Shown here: positions 26,801 through 41,800 of the stretch, piece by piece
Position numbering within the stretch: the stretch's first letter is position 1
Layout: each line of letters starts with the position of its first letter
Source: Edolisoma coerulescens
Taxonomy: Eukaryota; Chordata; Aves; Passeriformes; Campephagidae
DNA: 64,000 nucleotides
Assembly: GCA_013397115.1 (NCBI GenBank)
Contig: VWZW01001167.1
Location: forward strand, 2,152,903-2,216,902
Direction of reading: 5' to 3'
Translations under genes and position numbers: made by a program
Notes under the pieces: model-generated
The model's input: the letters and a program-made list of their open reading frames with translations, nothing else
Databases searched by the model: none
Told to the model about the DNA's origin: nothing

Positions 26801-29800
26801 GAAAGTCTAGATGGAGTGCAGAACTACAGGAAAAGAGGCTCCTCTTCCTGTTTTCCTTAGATAAATTAAAAAATTAGGGTTTAGTGTCAACACTACAAAT
26901 TTATTTTATTACCTATTGGACTAATTTGATGATTGAATACCATTAATTTTAACTTTTAATTTACCTTAATTGCGATATTAATTTGATCACTCCTTTATTC
27001 CAGGTTTAATTGGATTGGTAAAGTTATACCACCATGCCTGAATAAAATAATTTGTTACATTTATTAAATAAAATGTATTAAAAATACACACAGGAGATGA
27101 CTGAAAAACACAGACTGAAGCAAGAAACATACAGACCCCTGTGTCTGTTAGTAACAAAATATTTTAAGTTCAAAAAATGTGAAAATTTATCCTAAAATTG
27201 CTGCTAGTTCTTGCAAATGATTATGCTTATGTTAATGCATGATTGTTGAGGTTTAACCCCAGGCAGTATCCAAGCCCCGCAGAGCTGCTCTCTCACCCTC
27301 TCACTGGCAAGATCAAGAGGGAATGAGAAGGGTAAAAGCTAGAAAACTCATGGGTTGCGATAAAGTTTAATAAAGAAAGCAACAGCCATGCACACAAGCA
27401 GAGCAAAACAAGGAATTAATTCACTGCTTCCCATGGGCAGGCAGGTGTTCAGCCATCCCGAAGAGAGCAGGTGCCCAGCATGTGTAGTGGTTACTTAGGA
27501 AGACTAATTCATCACTCCAAATGTGGCTCCTTCCTCCTCCTTCCCCCCAGTTTACACACTGAGCGCGATGCCTTATGGTCTGGAATATCCCCTTGGGCAG
27601 TTGGGGTCACCTGTCCCAGCTGTGTCTCCTCCCACCCTCCCATGCACCCCCAGCCTCCTCACCAGCGTGGCAGCACGAAAAGCAGAGAAGGCCTTGGCTC
27701 TGTGCAAGCCCTGCTGAGCCACAACAAAAACATCTCTGTATTATCAACCCTGTGTTCAGCACAAATCCAAAACACAGCCCCATATCAGCCACTGGGAAGA
27801 AAATTAATTCTACCCCAGCTGAAACAAGCGCAATCAAATATTTTATAGGAAACACATGAGAAAGCTCTTGTCAGATACTTGTTAGAATAATTTCTTTTTA
27901 AGGGAAAAGAGTTTTCCAAAGGATGACTAATTTAGTGGCATGATTATCAGCATCTCCAAAAAAAATTTGTTGTCAGTGATCTACTGTTGGAAAGGACAGT
28001 TAGGAATATAGGAAAACTACAGACAATATTCTGCTGGCTTCTAAACTTGTGCCAAATTGGGTTTGACTTGCGCCAAGCTTGATGTTTAACAAACTTTTAG
28101 TACTTATTAACTTAGTGATTTAGTAAATCAGGGGCAGCATGTACTATGGGTTATCTACAACCTGGAGGATCCAGCCACAGATAACAGCAAGTTTGTATAC
28201 ATAGTTAACATACAAGGTTTTCCAAATCCTTTTTCCTCTAAAAATAAGTATATTTTGATGGAATAAACATTTTTTAAAACTTTGATGTTTGGTTTGTGCT
28301 AGACACACTACTTTATAACTTGACAATGTGCCATTTTAACAAGCTCACTTTAGAGCATGTAAAATCTTGGAAATCTATGGTGAAATCTGCAGACTATTCA
28401 GACATCTAATAAACTGCAAGTTAAGAAACTATTAAGTAGACTAGAAATTGTGTCAACTGGGGTAAACTCACTTCACAGACAAGATTACATTTTCTCTTTA
28501 TGTGTACATTTGAAAATCTACATAGTGTAATGAGCTTTATAGTAGTCAAGAGACCAAAAAAGAACAGAGAAAGAGCAGCAACTATAATTATTAGAGCTAA
28601 GAACAATTGGCTAGAGATAATTTATTTGCTAAATTTAATTCAGTTTTCTCCTCTCAAGCTATCTGCAAACAGATTATGACATATATTCCATTCTAATTTT
28701 ATTAAATTCAATTATTATTAAAAATTTAGTTAGTATTTTTGTATATTCATATGAGACTATGGATTAAGCATAAAATTTTCTAAATTTTTGAGTTGTTGAC
28801 AGGTCTTGTATGTCACATGATACTCTATCTTTTATTTGACTTGCAAATGGGGACCTTTTAAATTACTGGAGGGTTAATTCTTCTGAAAAAAGGAAAAGAG
28901 AGTGGAAGAAAACACATAGAAGATAAGCAAACCTACAGAATATGAAATTTATCTTTATCACTTTCCCCTAGGGAAAAAAATGTTAATTGTTTATTAGTTA
29001 CTACTAGAAAATTAGGTTTGAATGGAGAAAAGTCACCTTAAATATTGATAATAATACATATTGTCTAATTCAGCAGAGCTTATATTGAATTTTCTCAGAA
29101 TAGCATTAAAGCAATCTGTGTGTATGTACAGCCCACTAAATTTTCTTAATTAACATTGCCTAGAGAAAGATATTCTCCAAGACTGAGCAGCTGAGGTTGA
29201 CAATGGTAGAGCCACACATGCTCTGAGACCCAGAAGAGCTGCCCTAGCAAAACCAGAAGTGGCATTTTTCATATTTCTCGGCTAAGAAAATAAGAACTAA
29301 ATAATTCCTTTATAACAATCATTACAGAAAGCCTTTCAGAATATTTAGTTTGTTTTTTTCTTAACTCCTTTTCAGATTTTCTTCAAATGTTTCTTTCTTT
29401 TCCTGGGATCCCTGTTTTGAGCCTTTTCTTTGAATCTATGACCCAGTTTGACTTTTATCCAGCACTCTTCTGTGTCAGTTCTGCCAACATATCACTGTTT
29501 GCAGCAGCTGCAATAGCTCTTGTAACAGAAGAAGCATTTGAACAGTCACTGTGCAATATTTACCTTTATAAATGCCAATCATTTTACAGGCTTGGTATTG
29601 AGACTTGATGGTTGGTTAATGATGATATTCCCAGCAGAACTGAAAATGGCAAGTCAAGACACACCATATGCTTCATTTCATCAACCTGTATGCACAAGTG
29701 ATTTCCCATACTGCTAATGTTAGTATCATTTTAATAGGCTTTTATTGGAAAAGGAGTCAGAGTGTCTAGATAAAGGACCTTTTCTATCAAGCTTAGCGAA

Positions 29801-32800
29801 CCTATTGATTTGCTGCCTGATTGTTTTGATCTTGCTTGTTAATCTGGAGAAACTCCGCCGAAAACAAAGGAGTTTTAACACAAGGAGGCAAAATAAAGGC
29901 CCCTGTTACACCGAGCCCAAATCAGAAACAGTGCGTAGACATCCTGGAAAAGGAGAAAAAAGAGAAAAATTACTTTTGCCCCTTCAGACTGTGGTCCTAT
30001 GGGCTCTTCCAGTTGTGCTGAACCGACCTTCTCCACCCTGTCCCAAATGCTTGTCACATCACCACCTTCTCTTAGATGGACGTTATCACCTTTTTAATTG
30101 TGCCAGGATAACCACAAAATCAGCTCCAGCCAAATTTTATCAAGATAGACCAAGTGAAAAAGCCCAAATCATGAATGATATGAACTGCTTAAACTAAATA
30201 AACATTTGGACAGAGCAAATGTATGTCACTGTGCCAGCAGACTTCAGAGGTAGAAACACTGGGTGGTCAGCAGTAGTGATGATAAGCACTGGTAGCAGTA
30301 CAGTCTTGGCTCAGCTCAGTGGAAGGATGAAAAGTGCCTCTGACTGTGCCCTCAATGTCTTGAAGTCAGTGTTCTGTACAAATGCTTCTTCAAAAATAGG
30401 GGTTTTAATGCATCTGAAAAAGCCAACCCTGAATTTCCTTCTAGACTCACATTTCTGCAAGTATATTTTTGTATTATGTTAAATTTTCAGCTATAAATTC
30501 ATTGAAAACTTTTATCTCTGCATGAAAAAAGTAATGTAAATTATAATGGATGAATAATTAGAGGTTTCTGATAACCCACGTTTATCATAGTTTATCAATC
30601 TTCAACAAGATTAGTGAAGAATCGGTGAAAGAATAGGGGTGGTGAAAAGCCCCAAATATATTTGCCCTGAACTGACCTTATGTTAATTTGCTTATTATAC
30701 CTGGAAAGAAAGTTTTTTGAAACAAGATTTCTATGCACAAAACAGCAACAGGACTAAGAAAGAATAGGGGCATCTTATAATGATCAGCAGCTATGACCAT
30801 TCAGCTAACTAGTTAAAGACATTTCAATCAGACTTTAAGTGAAATGTATTTAATAAAATGCAAAAGAACTGCTACATAGACCAGTATCATCAGTCACATC
30901 CAGAGCTGTAACCATAAATTATATCAAACAACAGAGATTAAAAAATCAAACCAAAACAACAATAATAAAACACAAACAAACAAAAGACAGTCATCACTTT
31001 GGACAGATTCAACCCCATCTGATGCAGCCTGATTGTTGGATTGATTTAATAACAGTCCAAGTTTGAGATCTGGTTTAACAGGCAAAGAAAATAGGATGAA
31101 TGTAATTTTCTTCAACTTCAGCAATGTAATTGTATAACATTTTGATTAAGACACTATAATCAAATATAATAATAGGATGATAAAATATCTAACTTGTATG
31201 TCTCCAAGTGCAGCTGTAAAAAGAGAATATTTTCAAGCACATTTCATTGCAGTGAGGCCAGTTAATAAGCTTATACACTTAAGTATTTCCATGATTTATC
31301 TGGAAAAAAACAAGATTTCAGAGATTATGCAAATACAATCTCCAGTTATGACACTTGAAGAAGTAGAGTGCTAAATTGAAGAGTACTCTGAAAAGATTTG
31401 TGAGAGTTAATAAATCACTGGAAATCCTTCCTTTCAGTGAATCAAGCAGAATAATCTATTTAACTTGTCAAAGGCATACTGATTTTCTTATTGTCATAAA
31501 TACTGTCAAAGGCAGTAGAAATTTGGTGTAAGAGAGGTATCCAAACTACCAGTCAAAAGTGCGACAAAATTCAGTCCCTAGAAGTTAAAGTTTGACAAAT
31601 TTAGACAGAAAGTAGTGTGAATCTGTAATATTTAAAAGAAAAAAAAAAGTATCCTTAAGCTTTGAAATAACTTTCCAGCTAGATTTAAACTTCATTGCTG
31701 GTAGCCATTCATTTGGAGTTAGATATATTTTCTAAACTATTTAACTCGAACTGAATTTAATTTAGTCTTGCTGCATTGAGGAAAATGATTGAATATTTTA
31801 TTTCCTGAAAAATGCACACTTGTATTAACCAAAACTATTTTAAGATTTTTTATAAATCATGCTAATAAATTTATCTACATTTTATTTTAAAATTACCTTG
31901 TTTATCAAAACCCTGAAATGAACAGGGCATAAAATTCACTTACCCAACTTGGCCTATCTAAAATAAGTCTATATAATAAGACAATTTCCTGAAAAGAAAG
32001 CAGCAGGTACTCTCTGAGGTTAACTAATTTTGTTTTAAGATAAATGTCCAAATGAAGAGAGAAGGTAACCATCACTCCCTTTCTGCAGCAGATGCTTAAA
32101 CCATCATGTTAGAACAAATGTGTACAATACAGGCAAGTAAAACTAAGTGAGATGCATTTCAGCTTTAGAAATGTCACTTATGTGATTTATTTTTAAGATC
32201 TATATAGACAGAACGAAGTACTGCCCTCTTGCAGTTAATTTTAGCATTAATTAATTTTGTTCAGTTCTTAATTTTTTGCAGCAAAGTTTTACATGTTTTC
32301 TCGCCCTGAAAGAATATGTCAGGAAACCAAAATTAATTACTCACACAGCTCTAATCATTGGCCCGTGCTGTGTAGGCAAGCTGGGTGATTGCAATGGAAT
32401 GGTCTGACTCTGCCCCTTATAAATCTCTCACTGACTGTAACCACTGACTGGGAAGGGCCATCCTGGAGGTATCGCTGAGAACTGCACACGACTCAGGTAT
32501 TTGCCACTGTCTCCTAGGATTTTATAAAGCTTTAGTAATGTTCTTTCTTTCTGCATTTCTCCTCACAGTTTCTGAGAACCTTCACCAGTCTTTCCTTCAC
32601 TATGGTGGTATTTCCTATTTTCCTAGCTCCCATCTGATTAATCCTCCTGCTCAATGGATTTAAACATGGTGTAACCAAAAGTAGAAGTCAAGTGGCCAAG
32701 GTGAGCAGCTGAACACTGCAGTGTGGTGCACAGGGGTGTTTCCCAAAGGAAACTCAGGGGTGGCAGAGAGAGCCCCCAGGAGCCCGCAGCTTGTGCTACA

Positions 32801-35800
32801 GCAGGTGACAGGACTCAGGGCCAGGAGCAACGGTGGCCATGCTCCCCCATCTAGAGAAGAAGCCCTGAGGGAGTGCAAGCAACCAGGGGTGCCACCAACA
32901 GAGCAGGCAAAGGCTGAGGGAAAGGTTGAGGTACTTATTGCCATCTTTGCCTCAGTCTGTAATGGTAAGACCAGTTGCTCTTCCAGCCCCTGAGATGTAA
33001 AACGGAGACAGGGAGCAGAATGAAGCCCCTATAATCTAAGGGGAAAGGACCAGCAACCTGCTACAGCACACAGACACACACCCATGGGGCTGGATGGGAT
33101 TCACCTAAGGGTACCTAGGGAGCTGGCAGAAGTGCTCACCAAGCCTCTTTCCATCATTTACAGGCAGTCCCAGATAACTGGACAGGTCCCAGTTGACTGG
33201 AAATTAGTAAATGTAACATCCATCTACAAGAAGGGCTGGAAAGAGGATCCAGGGAACCGCAGGCCTGTTAGCCTGACCTCAGTGCCGGGGAAGGTCATGG
33301 AGAAGATCATCTCAAGAACCATCACACAACACACGCAACACAATCAGGGGATCAGGCTCTGCCATCATAGCTTTAGGAAAGGCAGGTCCTTCTGGACCAA
33401 CCAGATCTTCTTTTATGACAGAGTGATCTACTTAGTGAATGAAGGAAAGGCTGTGAATGTTGTTTAGCTGGACTTCAAGAAAGCCTTTGATAAAATTTCC
33501 CACAGCATTCGCCTGGAGAAAATGGCTGCTCATGGCTTGGACGGGTGCACAGTTCACTGGATAAAAAACTGGCTGGACAGCCAGGCCCAGAGAGTGGTGG
33601 TGAATGGAGTTAAATCCAGCTGGTGGCTGGTCACTACTGGTGTTCCCCTGGGCTCAGCACAGGGACCAGTCCTGTTTAATACCTTTATTGATGATGTGGA
33701 TGAGGGGATCAAGGGCACCTTCAGTTGGTTGGCGGACACCACCAAGTTGGGTGGAGGGCAGAAAGGCTCTGCAAAGGGATCTGGACAGGCTGGATCGATG
33801 GGCCAAGGCCAATCGCATGAGGTACAGCAAGGCCAAGTGCCAGGTCTTTGACTTGGGTCTCAACAACCCCATGCAATGCTACAGGACTGGGGAAGAGTGG
33901 CTGGAAAACTGCCTGGTGGAAAAGGATCTGGAGATTCTGGTTGACAGCTGCTGAACATAAGCCAACGTGTTCCCAGGTAGCCAAGGCAGCCAGTGGTATC
34001 CTGGCCTGTAACAGAAATAGTGTGGCCAGCAGGACCAGGAAGTGATTGTCCCCCTGTACTCGGCACTGACGAGGTCACATCATCTTGCGTGTTCAGAATC
34101 CTGTGTTCAGTTTTGGGCCCCTCACTACAAGAAAGACATTGAGGGGCTGGAATATGTCCAGAGAAGGGCAACAGAGCTGGTGAAGGGTCTCGAGCAGAAA
34201 TCCTATGAGGAGCAGCTGACAGAACTGGGGTTGTTTAGCCTGGAGAAAAGGAGGCTCATGGGAAACCTGATTGCTCTCTACAACCACCTGAAAGGAGGTT
34301 GCAGCCAGATGAGGGTTTGTCTCTTCTCCCAGGAAACAAGCCACAGCACAAGAGGAAGCGGCTTTAAGTTGCACCTGGGCAGGTTTAGATTGGATATTAG
34401 GAAAAATTTGTTCACTGAAATGGTTGTCAGGCATTGGAACAGGCTGCCCAGGGAAACTGGTGAGTCACCATCCCTGGAGGTATTAACAAGACATGTAGTC
34501 AGCGACATGGTTCAGTAGTGGACTTAGCGGTGCTGGGTCAATGGTTGGACTTGAGCTTAAAGGTCTCTTCCAACCTAAAGAATTCTATGATTCTATGATG
34601 ACCAGATTGATTTAGTGTTCATTTCTGTATTGCAGTAACTTGGCCAACAGCCTACCACTGTGATTAATACATTTGGATCAATGACATTTGGCAATTATTT
34701 AATCATTATGTCAGGCATGCTTTCCATAAGAGAAGGTTTATCTGCAGTCACAAAATAGCAGCACTGTCGATGTGATGGGATGTGGATGTTACAGGCAATT
34801 GTGGTTTCCTAATTGTGACCTCAGGACACTGTCCCACATTCTGACCCTTCTTAGTGTATTCTGGCACACATGGACTGTTTCCTGAAGTTTTGGGGTTTTT
34901 TTTAATTGTCAGTGCTTGATCTGTAAGTGAGTACTGAAACCGAACACCAACAGTCACCTCTCACTGACAATTTTTGTATGTGATGCAGTTACCATGGCAC
35001 CAACCTGAGCAGTTGATATCTAAATATAGGGCAGGATAAAGGATATATCTTTTCAAATTCTAATAGAATGAAGTAAAAATTGTCAGAGAATTTAGTGCTT
35101 CCATAATGTGGAGTACTTGAAATACTGGCCACTTTCATAAAACCTAAATTAAAATACTTAAATATCAGTCATAACATATTCAGTGCAGTTTACTTTTTGT
35201 GATGGAATGGATCTGAAAAAAACCCCACATTTACAAAGAGGAAATTTTTGGATAACTCACAGCCATATGACAGAGCATACAGCAGGTCTATCAAAGGCCA
35301 CATAAAGAAGCATGAAGAATTACATTTGCCGAAAAATGTTGGCTGTCAGAGGCAACACGGAGATACTGTAAGGATTTTACCCAACTGGGCCCTGGTTTTC
35401 ACAGAGTGTCTGCACTAAGTGTACTTGGTTCAAGAAAGTGTTCATAGCAGGTAACATCTATCAGGCTTAAACTGACTCACGAAGCATGAATAAATACTAT
35501 TAGGGTTTCATGAAAGCTGAACTGCATGAAGAAGTGCGCTGAGATTGCTTCGTCTATCCTCACAGTTTTTAGGAGAACGTCAAACAAGGCATCAATGGCA
35601 TAGCAATTTGAAAGAATATGGTTCTTGCAGGACAAGTCCTCACACTCATTTGCCTGAGTAGATCACCAGAAGCTCAGCTCTCTCGGTGACAGGGCTGCTC
35701 TCTCTCAGGGGTGAGCTACAGGGGCTTACTGGTGAATAAATAGTACCATGCATATTACTTTACCTACAAGTTCTCTGATGGTCTCACAGGTATAAGGACT

Positions 35801-38800
35801 TTGGAAAGGCACAAAGCAACTTTTCAGATATAAGATGCTAATTCACTCTTTTACTATCATGTAACTTACCTCATGAAAATAAAAGACCTGCTAAATGAGA
35901 GAAAAATATCTCCAATCCACTGCAAACTTCGCTGAATATTTAAACATTTCTATGTATTTCTGCATAGCTAAACTGTAGCTTGTAGCAGCCCTGACATTCT
36001 GTGAGACTAACACCATATTTTGATGTGATTTCCAACAGAAACACTGTTCCAGTTCACTAGCTGTTACTGTATAGTCAGGGGAAAAATTATTGCAAGGAAA
36101 AGCACATTTTAAAATGTCAGAACAACTGTTAAGATTCAGAATGCAAATTCTGCCTGTTATACTCCAAATCCCCTAAACCACCAAGTGCAGACTCTCTGAC
36201 TGCAGGGGTGCTTGGCACAATATGTGATTGGGCTAGTATAGAAAGAGACATTCTACACTTGAGAGTCTTTTTGGAGATTACTTTTAAAGGGAAGAAAACA
36301 TTGGGAAATTTCCAAAACATATCATGAAAAAATGCTGCTGCATCGGCAGGATCCTTGCTTGCAGAATAATTTTATACTTTTCAATTAACCAAATACCTTT
36401 ATTTTCACTGAACAAAGAGTGAAGCAAGACTTTTCTGTGTTTCTCTATTACTTATCTACAAGCAATTTCTTTTTAGAGCCCTAAAATACTCCTGTGCTGA
36501 TATCTACATTTAGAAATATAAGGATACTGTGTTACATTCACACACTGCTCCTATAAAATGTCAAATAAATAATGAAGACATGGCTACATGCCAGATCTGT
36601 ATCTTCCTGTGTAAGACAGAAAAATTCTGACCTAAACTGAAGTAGATGCAAATGCTACTGAAGAACCCTTCAGGTTATAAATCTTTGTGGTTCACTTCTG
36701 CTGTCTTACTCAACATTTCTAGATGTGCATCCCTGGTCCCTCTTCATCAAAAACTACCAGTCTAGAAATCAGATTGCTCACTTGTGGGACTATGATTTAA
36801 GGAGAAATCCATTAAAACTTATATTAAACTAACTTTACTTCATATGGACAAAAGGACTGCAGCTCTAAAATTCAGATAAATCAGCTTATCAGTAAACCAT
36901 AATCTGATCTTCAGCATTAGGGAAGACAAATGTGGCTTTATCAAAACTGAGTAGCCTTATCCACAGTATTTAATCCCATAAAAATAACGATTTAAACTCT
37001 CCAACTTTTCTAATGAATATGTATTTCAAGTAGGTGAAATCCAGTAAGATACTACCCACTTTCAATTTCCACTGAACTGATGAGGCTGGGGGCAGTTAGG
37101 AGCTGAGCTCCTCCTAATCACGTCTCATGTCTCTTCTTTGGCTATGAGTCTAGGCTGATTTGGAAGCTTGCATCCTTAAAGAAACTCTCATTTGTTTGGC
37201 AGCCAACACCAACAGAAGAAAATAACTTACTAGTTGCAAGACACTGGTGGATTTTTTTTCCTAAACTTTAACTATTCCAACCCAAATTTTCTGAAACATA
37301 TGTTTGTTTCAGAATCTTCATAAAATTGTTTCAATCCTCAAATTTGTTTTCAAATAAAGAGCCAAGAGTAAATACAAGCAATTTGTTTATTCCATGTTTA
37401 AAATATCTTGTGATCTCTTCAGCTGAAAATTTCACTCCTTCTGTCCAGAGCTTCCAATGGGGACAAGGTTTTATGTCAAAGACACGCACTTTGCACGTTT
37501 CTGCAGCGCATCCAGTACCTAAATTCCCTCTAATTTCTGCTTATACTGACAATACTTCAAGGAAATGCATCTCTGGCAGCAATATTGGACTTTGACTGGT
37601 CTATGTCTATGAGCTGCAAGACTCACTCCCACACAGTGAATGAATGATGACCCTCCTGGTAGACCTAAGAAAACTACGGAGGGTAGTGACTGACTGTCTG
37701 GAGAGAGACCAAGAGGCAGATCGAGGCATAGACAGCAGACACCAGGGAAAGGTGCCACAGTCTGAAGAATGGCATGGGCAGAAAAGAAGTATTAAAAGGA
37801 AATTGAGTCTTTTTATAGTTCTATTGTGAGGCAAATATGCAGGAAAACCAAGGACATGTCACTGAAGACTTCCAATATTTGCAAAACTGAATATAAAAGC
37901 ACTTGATATAGCAACTTTACTTCCTGTCAGTATTGCTAGTGTCAGCTACATAAGGATTGGTATTTCCCACATAAGGTAGAGATATTGACGGTCACACGCT
38001 CTTACAATCACAGAGCATTGCAAACTGGACTTTGTAGACTTCCTTGTTCCCACTAAATCCACATGAATTGGACTGGGTTCTAAAAGTGGAAAATATCTTG
38101 CAGAACTTATAAGTATACCTTTCCCTTAGTGAAATTTCCATCTCCTTTTCTAACTTACTTTCTTCTTCCAGTATCTCCCAAGGGGCCAAGCATGACATAG
38201 ACATCTGCATCTGTTCCTGACCCAGGGGTAGCTCCCGTAGTGATGTAGAGAACATAGCTTTTCACTATGGGGAAAAAGAGATCAAAGGTTCACCAAGCCT
38301 AAACCTATTAAAACATATGTTATTTAATAAATTACTACTATTATATTTTCATTTTTCATCCTATCTGGAATGATCAGAAGACCAAAATATATTGTAATGC
38401 TTGGAAAAGCACATTAGATGCATTGTAATTAGAATTAAAGAACCACTATTATAAAGAATAATAAGCTAAATAATTTGAGTGGGCCTGAAACACAGGCAGG
38501 AGGAAAAAAAATTTTAAAATAAACATATAACAAATTGGTATAAAAATGTGTAAATAATACTCTATCACCACTTGTATGCATTTAAATACATGACACTCCA
38601 ATGAAAAAGTTCCTATGCTATGGATGATACAAAATCACTCAACAAGTACACCTTTGCTCAGAGCCTCGTGGAGTTCAAACAAAGCTGGACTCTTGTCAGG
38701 ACAGAAACTTTTGTATTTCCTCTGGATCGTGGTCCAGTCAGTTCAGCCTACACTGTCCCAGTTGGAGTCACTGGCCCCAGGAGAGGAGATGACGTCAGAG

Positions 38801-41800
38801 AACGCACAGTGTGAACACACAACCCTTCAGGCGAGCACTTCCTGAAAGGCTGCTTGTGTAATGGACCTGTTTGTACTCCCAGAGGAATGCTTAACACACT
38901 GGTGATATGGCCCCTAAAATGAGAAAGAAATCACACCTCCAAAACATTCAGTTGAAAATGAGAAAAAAATGTGGGGAGAGGTAAAGAAAAAGCACCTGTC
39001 CTCATGTCAAATGCACCTCAGAAAGAGGAGCAGCATTTTTAAAGATTAAAATATCTGTGCTCTTCCAGAAAGAAATAAATCTAAGAAGCATTTAAAAGCA
39101 AAGAACTTTCCCAGGGAATATCCCAGCAGTACTCTTCTCAAATTCATATTCAAGAAGCTTCTGCCTAAGTGCTTTGTTTGATATTAACTTTGAAAGCACA
39201 GCAAAAGAGGCAAGGAATATACATATTACTTCTGTGGTTGATCTAAACCCTTAAGTTCTGGAATAGCCTAGGATATTCTCATGGTAGAATATTCATTTAG
39301 GGAAGGAGCTCTTCCACTCTTCTCTAACTTAAGTTATAAAACCTCATAAGAGACACAGAGAAAACTAAAAATATCCAGTCTTGAGGGGACCAAGGCACAA
39401 CTCTCATGGAGTTTGATGACATGAAACTGCTGTGTCACAGAAAAAGAATGCCTGAAATTCTAGGAACACAAGCAACAAGAGATCTGTTTGGGCTGGGGGG
39501 GCATGGATTTCCTTCTTGTCTGAAATTACAGTACAAGAGTTATTTCCTCTGTATTTCCCTTGTTTAGTCTGTGAGAGAACCAGATCATATTACTGAGAAA
39601 AAGCTGAACTCTGAGTACTGTTCAAAACCCTTTTAATAATTGCAGTGCCATATGCTTGCTCTTTTATGTGTCACAAACTGATACCAACCAGACTTGAGTG
39701 CACAATGCTCAGCTGTAGGATCTAAGATACTGATTTTAAACACTGGAGTGGACTGGACCTAGCCATGCATCACCAGGTGGAAATGAACAGAAAATATCTG
39801 TGAAAGACTTTGGACTGCTCTGAAAATTGGCCATCATCACTGACCAAATCTCTTCCAGTGTTTCTAATTTGTGACAAACCTGCTGGAAAAGGAGACCCAG
39901 CTGTGAGAACTGGCAGCTCAGCCACTCTTCCTCCTTCTTCATCGGCAAAGTTATGACAAAATGGGAATTCTAGAACATTTTTAGTTTCTCTGTGTTGAAG
40001 CTTTACCTTAGCAAAGAAACAAAAAGAAATAACTTCAGCATCTGTTGTGCTCTAATGCAAACCACAGCTAAAGACAAACTATTAAATAGCTATGACACAT
40101 AATCTCAAAATTTAAAAATAAGAGGGAATAATTTTTTCTAAAATGTTTTTGAAAACAGCCTTTTAAATGAGAAGGAATAGATATCTTTCCCAATTAAAGG
40201 TAATTAAAATGTTGTCAATTGCTGCAGAGACTGCAATGAAGGAAAAAATATTTGGAATTGTTCAAAAAGGTTCCTTTATGTAACCTATTCATCCAGCACA
40301 CAGAAGAAAAAGAAATGTTGATATGGGCACATTTCAGCTTGTGAGAAATGTCAATATGCCACAATACTTTTCAGTGCAGAATGTTTTCTTATTCTAAGTA
40401 ACAGGAGAAAGAAAAAGACGTGTTTCTGGGAAAAACTGAAACACAGAAATTAAGAATGCTTTCTGACGTGTATATATATCAGTACCTATATATCACTTGA
40501 ATATATAGAGTTTGATACTAAGTAATTCCAATTTCAATGAAATCCTGTGCATAAACTAAGAATATGGTGATCCTGAGCTAAGTAGCTCATTCTTACTATA
40601 AGAAAACATACTTTAATAACGAGATATCTTACACTATGGTACTACCAGCTACACTGAGAGATAAATTCCCATTTTCATATTTAAACCTGGACAAGACAAC
40701 ATATTCGAAAATATGTTGTAGGACATAAACCTGCTTCGAAAAGGGCACATATAATTCACTCATTCAATTCTTCGTGACCTAACTCACTAAACTGTCCAAA
40801 CCTTTAAGCCAGTAAGTAAAACCAGCTTCGGTTAGGAATTGTCACTGAGAGATGGTAGCATTATTTTGTCTTCAAAAGACTCAGTATTTTTCATTATGAC
40901 AGACACACTGAAAAGATTTTTTTAAATGCCCTGTGAAGTATAGTGCTAGCATGATTTTCCTTTCATAATAATATCTACATTCCTGAACAGTTTATTGAAA
41001 CTCAGGTTTCATTTACTGTGTTTTATTTCTTCAAGTAGTGAAAGAAGCAAGAATGAAGATGTTAGCTGTTACATGCTGCAGAAATAAAGCATATCTTAAT
41101 TAATTTTGTTCTAGGCATTACTTTATAATGATTTCAATTTCCTCAAAAAATCAGGATTATTATTTTGTATTTATGGCTATGAGAATGAATTCTGAATCTA
41201 AATATGGAATTCAAGAAACTGCCTTTACTTTTCATGGAAGGGGGAAATCCTGGACTCTCTGGAGGTTCAATCTTGCAAAATCGAAACAAAATAGCATAGA
41301 AATGACCACGCTGATTCTAACCAGCAGTGTAAAAACACTGCTAAGCTGTCTTTAATAACAAATATTATCCACAGCCTCCTATACCAACCTAGTTATTTCA
41401 TACAAGGATTCAGCCAGTCCTGCTATAAAAACTATGGAATAGGAGGAAATGTCTTCCTAAAACCCAAATAATTTGCATGTATCCCAAAGTAGGGAAATTT
41501 ATAATTTCTTTTTCTACCTCTTCCTGCTACCTAAGGTAAATGTGCATCTTTTCCTTATTTATATAAATGATGCTGATTTTTTTTAAACTGAGCTTTGAGT
41601 GATTGTTCTGAGCTAATGAATTAAAGCAGACTAATAGATGTCACTGTTTTCAAATGCCAAGTTTCTGTTCTGAAATTTTTGCTGTGATCTACTGTCTCCT
41701 GCAATACTCCAGAAGCAGTCTTTATTTTGATAGATTTGTTGGATGAATATTTCATCTGGCTATGAAGATGAAATTAACAACCTGCCCACCATTTAAATGT

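Larger units (their letters stand above)
25274..38158. other. Very long intron of the PLAT gene (about 12.9 kb)
   Basis: It splits one PLAT domain between the exons at 38159 and 25066. It contains the minus-strand solo LTR at 27.2 kb, the large CR1 copy at 32.7-34.6 kb and a possible 16-base microexon at 31,897. The remainder is AT-rich without recognised exons. Confidence 0.6.

Noticed and set aside
29745..30197. Plus-strand open frame of about 150 codons with a hydrophobic stretch
   Set aside because: It begins at TTG rather than ATG, has no family resemblance, and lies in the 12.9-kb intron.
33554..34508. Minus-strand open frames over the CR1 copy
   Set aside because: They are reverse-strand shadows of CR1 coding sequence.
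35870..35890. 21-base segment with a strong donor (CATGAG|GTAAGT) and an acceptor
   Set aside because: Neither 21 nor 18 bases can bridge phase 2 to phase 0 between exons 38159 and 25273, and the residues do not fit.
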